From JBGPJM01 sp041485385 (GTDB lineage: Bacteria > Planctomycetota > Phycisphaerae > Phycisphaerales > UBA1924), in NCBI GenBank assembly GCA_041485385.1, contig JBGPJM010000232.1:1-7444 (forward strand): a DNA stretch of 7,444 nucleotides, read 5' to 3'. Below are positions 4,882 to 7,444 of the stretch, piece after piece; the first letter of the stretch is position 1, and every line of letters starts with the position of its first letter. The notes beneath the pieces are model-generated. The model was given only the letters and a program-made list of their open reading frames with translations, searched no databases and was not told the DNA's origin. The position numbers were made by a program, and so were the translations under genes.

Positions 4882-5681
4882 GGTGGAGAGGCCGACGAGG
4901 TTGCAGGCGGTGGGCCCATGTCACCCTCCACGCGGAACGCGCGCCGATCCGCCGGTTGCCCGCTGCGCGAGCGGGTCCCGCACTCGGGGCAGGTGGTCGA
5001 GGTGCCCAACGGATAGGCGCAGTGGATGCAGAGGCCTCGACGAACGCGCAGGGCTCGTCTCGCGCGACGGACGCCTCCGATCGGAAGCCCGATGAGTGAA
5101 GCGAAGAGTATCGAGTTCGCGGCGAACCCCAGGGGGATTGGCGCCATCGGGAATGTTGTCAACTTCCTGTGGCGTCCCTCGCCGCGTTCTCGTGTCAACC
5201 CACGAGTGATTGCGTTTCCGAGAAGACGTTGCTCCTTCGTGTGCTCATCAAACCGCCACCCCCCTACGGCTCGCAGCGAGTGCCAGGGCCAGCCAGCCTC
5301 TGTCAAGAACATCTGGTACTCGAAGGACGATCCGGGAATGCCCCACGTAATCGCCCACTCCTCATCAACGCCCCAGGTCGGTCCCCACTCAGCGTGCTTG
5401 ACGTCCCTCCGCTCCGCATCGGGCCAGTCATCCGGCGCTGCAGATGGCCAGTTCCTCGTCTTCGACCTGTCGTTCTGAGGTGTGTCGAAGGCGGAGCGCC
5501 CTTGAGCCCTGACGATCGCCCACCATGCGACGCCCACGTTGATGACGATCCCGATGAACAAGCACGCGCCCACGTTCAAGAGCCGTCGCCTGCTGAACCA
5601 TCTGCGGCAGCGCATCCTGTTCGCCTCATTCGGCCGCACGAGCGGCATCAGACCCAAGGCGCGCTCTGCGGCGCGGCCCAT
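4878..5681 (-). CDS. Two-segment membrane protein with C-terminal zinc ribbon, unknown function
   Basis: A 267-residue protein that I do not recognise. A basic N-terminus (RCRRWFSRRR) precedes a hydrophobic segment at about 34-57, then a Trp-rich region (about 75-145, with WGPTWGVDEEWAITWGIPG) likely outside the membrane. A second hydrophobic segment lies at about 180-203, and a zinc ribbon C218xxC221AYPLG...C231PEC234 is close to the C-terminus, on the cytoplasmic side if both segments span. The start at 5679-5681 is chosen because AGGGGAGGA lies just before it, although the frame is open to 5840 and ATGs at 5648 and 5615 are possible. The upstream extension would translate a heptamer repeat. 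The stop overlaps the start of the HEAT-containing gene, so the two probably form an operon. The ribbon type matches its two neighbours although the rest of each protein differs. Confidence 0.82.
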   Translation of the reverse strand: MGRAAERALGLMPLVRPNEANRMRCRRWFSRRRLLNVGACLFIGIVINVGVAWWAIVRAQGRSAFDTPQNDRSKTRNWPSAAPDDWPDAERRDVKHAEWGPTWGVDEEWAITWGIPGSSFEYQMFLTEAGWPWHSLRAVGGWRFDEHTKEQRLLGNAITRGLTRERGEGRHRKLTTFPMAPIPLGFAANSILFASLIGLPIGGVRRARRALRVRRGLCIHCAYPLGTSTTCPECGTRSRSGQPADRRAFRVEGDMGPPPATSSASPP

Positions 5682-5684
5682 GTG

Positions 5685-5693
5685 TCCTCCCCT
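5685..5693 (-). promoter_or_regulatory. Strong Shine-Dalgarno deciding the start of the 267-residue membrane protein
   Basis: On the minus strand AGGGGAGGA is followed by CAC and ATG. It is the only clear purine-rich ribosome-binding site I found in the window and is the reason for placing the start at 5681 instead of 5840, 5648 or 5615. Confidence 0.7.
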
Positions 5694-5830
5694 ACGCAGA
5701 ACGGGCGACGATCCGGCGGCGGGCGGCGTGGAATGTTGGAGCTCGCCGACGTTGAGTGATCGTCCGAAACACCCCCATGAACAGGGGCTGGATCGCCCTA
5801 TCCCGCCGCGGGCGAATCCGCCGGGGAGGG

Positions 5831-5858
5831 CACTGGGCATCGGGCATCGGGCACTGGA
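5831..5858. repeat. Heptamer array (CATCGGG/CACTGGG), four units
   Basis: Four 7-mers read CACTGGG, CATCGGG, CATCGGG and CACTGGA. The period equals that of the three arrays near 1631-1823, and the two alternating unit types mirror the mixed CCCCAAT/CCAAAAT array. It lies about 140 bases upstream of the Shine-Dalgarno of the 267-residue protein and is outside the coding region. Confidence 0.75.
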
Positions 5859-5983
5859 AGAACTGGTGAGAGGGACTTGCGGAACATCGTGGTTAGTCTA
5901 CCGAACGTCCCCGAAAACGCGCCGAAACCATGGGGTATTTCCCCGTTTGGGCGCGCAGGATGGACCTTCCCCTGATCCGGTGG

Positions 5984-7444
5984 TCAGGGCGGATCGTGCG
6001 GGTCGCGGGGTCCAGGCGGGGGGCTCGGAACCCCCGGCGGGGGCAGGGCATCCAGCAGCGGGCCGATGTTCCAGACCACCATCTCCAGGACGTACCGCGG
6101 CGCGGTTGCTCCCGGCGAGACGGGCGCAGCGCCAGGGGCTGGGTTGCTCAGGCAGATGCTCGCGATCCATCGCCCGTCGGCGGAGATCGCGGCCCGCGGC
6201 GCGAAGAGATCCGGCGGGAGCTTGAGGCGCGCGACCCAGCGCTGCGAATCGATGTCGCGCGCGAGCACCGACCGCCCCACCGGAACCACCAGCAGCGTGT
6301 GCAGTGCCGTGGCGCCGCTCGCGCCGTGCACGGCGGCCGCGCCGATCGCCAGGGTGTCGTCGGCGTGGTCGAGCATGCCCAGTGTCAGCTCGCCGAGCGA
6401 CTCGCCGGTCGTCAGATCGACGCCCACGACGGAGCGCCCGTACTGCTGCGAGATGAACATGCGGCGCCCGTCCGGGGTGATGACCGGGCACGCGTTGGGA
6501 GAGGGCATGGGTTTGGGCTTGATTTCCCGGGGCGCAGCGCCGGTTCCCCCCGGCTCGTGCACGCGGAGGACGTAGGTGCTGGTCGGGAAGGACTCCATGA
6601 AGTTCGGGCTGGAGATGAACGCCGCGGGGTCGGTGCGGCCGATGGGGGTAAACGAGCGCCCCCACACCGAGCCGCGCGCCGTCCGGTGGTCGATGTACGC
6701 CGGGGTGGTGAACAGATCCTGCGTGCGACCGCTGGCGAGGTTCCAGGCCGAAACGCCGCTGAGGCCGGTCGCGCGGCTGACCCACTGCACCATCGCTCTC
6801 TGGCCGTCGGGGGAGAAGCCGACGACCGCGCTGGAAGGGGCGCCCACGGAGAGCTCGCCGGGGAAGCCCGCGGAGCCGAGCCGGCGACCGGTGCGGGTGC
6901 TGATGCGGTCCATCCCGGACGGGCTCTCCCCCTGCACCAGCAGCGAGCCGCCATCGGGCGACACGGCGATGCTCACGAACGAGCGGGACCGGCGCGTCGC
7001 CACCGTCCGCACGATCGTCCCTTTGTGCAGGTCGAACTCGACGATGTTGTCCGACTGCTTGATCCGCTTCACGAGCCAATCGATCTCGTGCCGGCGCGCC
7101 CACTTGGCCGCGCCGATCGAGGAGAGGTCCAGCCATTTCGAGGCGTAGCCGGAGCGCGGCAGGCGCATCCCCAGCATGGTGCCGTAGCTGCCTGCGATGA
7201 GCAGCCACACGAGGGCGATGGGCACGAGGCGCGGCCAGGCGCGGCGGCCGCGCCGGGGCGGGTGGCGGTCGATGGCCGCGCCGCACTCGGGGCATTTGGC
7301 GTCGGGAGCGCCGACGAAGACGATGCTGCGCGGGCGTTTGGGGTCGGGGTGCTCTTCGCGCACATGGGCGGAGAGGTCGTAGTTGCAGCGGCGGCAGTAG
7401 GGGAGGCCGCGGGTCTGCGGGCGGCGGCGGATGCGGAGGAAGAG
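5984..7444 (-). CDS. Membrane-anchored zinc-ribbon protein with beta-propeller-like repeats, 5' end beyond window
   Basis: The frame is open from the right window edge to TGA at 5984-5986, giving 486 visible residues. A zinc ribbon is read at C17xxC20NYDLSA and C51PEC54; since its first half lies upstream of the GTG at 7361-7363 and the ATG at 7363-7365 is in another frame, the true start must be outside the window. A single hydrophobic segment follows (about 71-92), then a large region with WD40/PD40-like signatures, including SPDG (162-165 and 211-214), TPDG (323-326) and SADG (421-424), each followed by a strand-like stretch. The C-terminus is rich in proline (LPPPGVPSPPPGP). I infer a cytoplasmic ribbon, one membrane span and an external propeller-like domain used for binding. 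No catalytic motif is visible. It belongs with the two downstream ribbon-bearing genes by type, but a 302-bp gap separates them. Confidence 0.82.
   Translation of the reverse strand, partial: LFLRIRRRPQTRGLPYCRRCNYDLSAHVREEHPDPKRPRSIVFVGAPDAKCPECGAAIDRHPPRRGRRAWPRLVPIALVWLLIAGSYGTMLGMRLPRSGYASKWLDLSSIGAAKWARRHEIDWLVKRIKQSDNIVEFDLHKGTIVRTVATRRSRSFVSIAVSPDGGSLLVQGESPSGMDRISTRTGRRLGSAGFPGELSVGAPSSAVVGFSPDGQRAMVQWVSRATGLSGVSAWNLASGRTQDLFTTPAYIDHRTARGSVWGRSFTPIGRTDPAAFISSPNFMESFPTSTYVLRVHEPGGTGAAPREIKPKPMPSPNACPVITPDGRRMFISQQYGRSVVGVDLTTGESLGELTLGMLDHADDTLAIGAAAVHGASGATALHTLLVVPVGRSVLARDIDSQRWVARLKLPPDLFAPRAAISADGRWIASICLSNPAPGAAPVSPGATAPRYVLEMVVWNIGPLLDALPPPGVPSPPPGPRDPHDPP

Larger units (their letters stand above)
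5682..5983. other. 302-bp gap with heptamer array, hairpin and weak echoes of the 80-bp block
   Basis: The gap separates the beta-propeller-like gene from the two-gene pair on the minus strand. It holds a heptamer array (5831-5858) and the string CTTGCGG...GGTTAGT...CGAAAACGC (5876-5920), which shares islands with the 80-bp blocks at 1336 and 1558 but with shorter spacing. It also has a GGGG-TATTT-CCCC hairpin (5932-5944) about 40 bases past the stop of the upstream gene, and a segment at 5938-5965 resembling 1875-1904. No gene is seen. A promoter for the 267-residue protein may be here, but none is convincing. Confidence 0.55.

Overview
The window is GC-rich bacterial DNA in which every gene I can support lies on the minus strand. 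The best guess for the source is a planctomycete, probably Phycisphaerae-like. This rests on three adjacent membrane proteins carrying short CxxC...CPECG zinc ribbons of the 'CxxCxYDLSG/CPECG' type, which are common in that phylum, and on the codon composition. No rRNA, tRNA or marker gene is present to confirm it.

Layout from right to left, which is the direction of transcription. (a) 5984-7444: a membrane-anchored zinc-ribbon protein with a beta-propeller-like region, whose 5' end lies beyond the window. (b) 4878-5681 and 3445-4881: two further membrane proteins with zinc ribbons, the second with C-terminal HEAT-like repeats. They overlap by ATGA and are probably translationally coupled. 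(c) 2608-3360: a compact mobile unit made of a REP-associated tyrosine (Y1/HUH) transposase gene between two long, nearly identical inverted REP-like ends of about 130 bp, including a 61-bp perfect inverted repeat. (d) 1966-2529: a DinB/DUF1572-like putative metal-binding protein. (e) 1141-1965: an 825-bp non-coding stretch rich in repeats. (f) 1-1140: the N-terminal part of an archaeal/bacterial-type glycogen debranching enzyme, cut by the window edge just as its catalytic domain begins.

The most unusual part is region (e). It holds two arrays of a roughly 10.3-bp degenerate repeat (GA followed by a T-tract) in register with the DNA helix. Each array is followed by a copy of an 80-bp block, and the two blocks align without gaps at 57 of 80 positions, exactly 222 bp apart. 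Three heptamer arrays (consensus-like GGGATGT, CCAAAAT/CCCCAAT and AAGGCCT) follow. A fourth heptamer array and weak echoes of the 80-bp block recur in the 302-bp gap at 5682-5983. I do not recognise these elements. They look like dispersed non-coding repeats or architectural/regulatory DNA rather than genes.

The three zinc-ribbon membrane proteins probably form a co-oriented group, with the last two the clearest operon pair. Nothing in the window links them functionally to glycogen debranching, DinB or the transposase.
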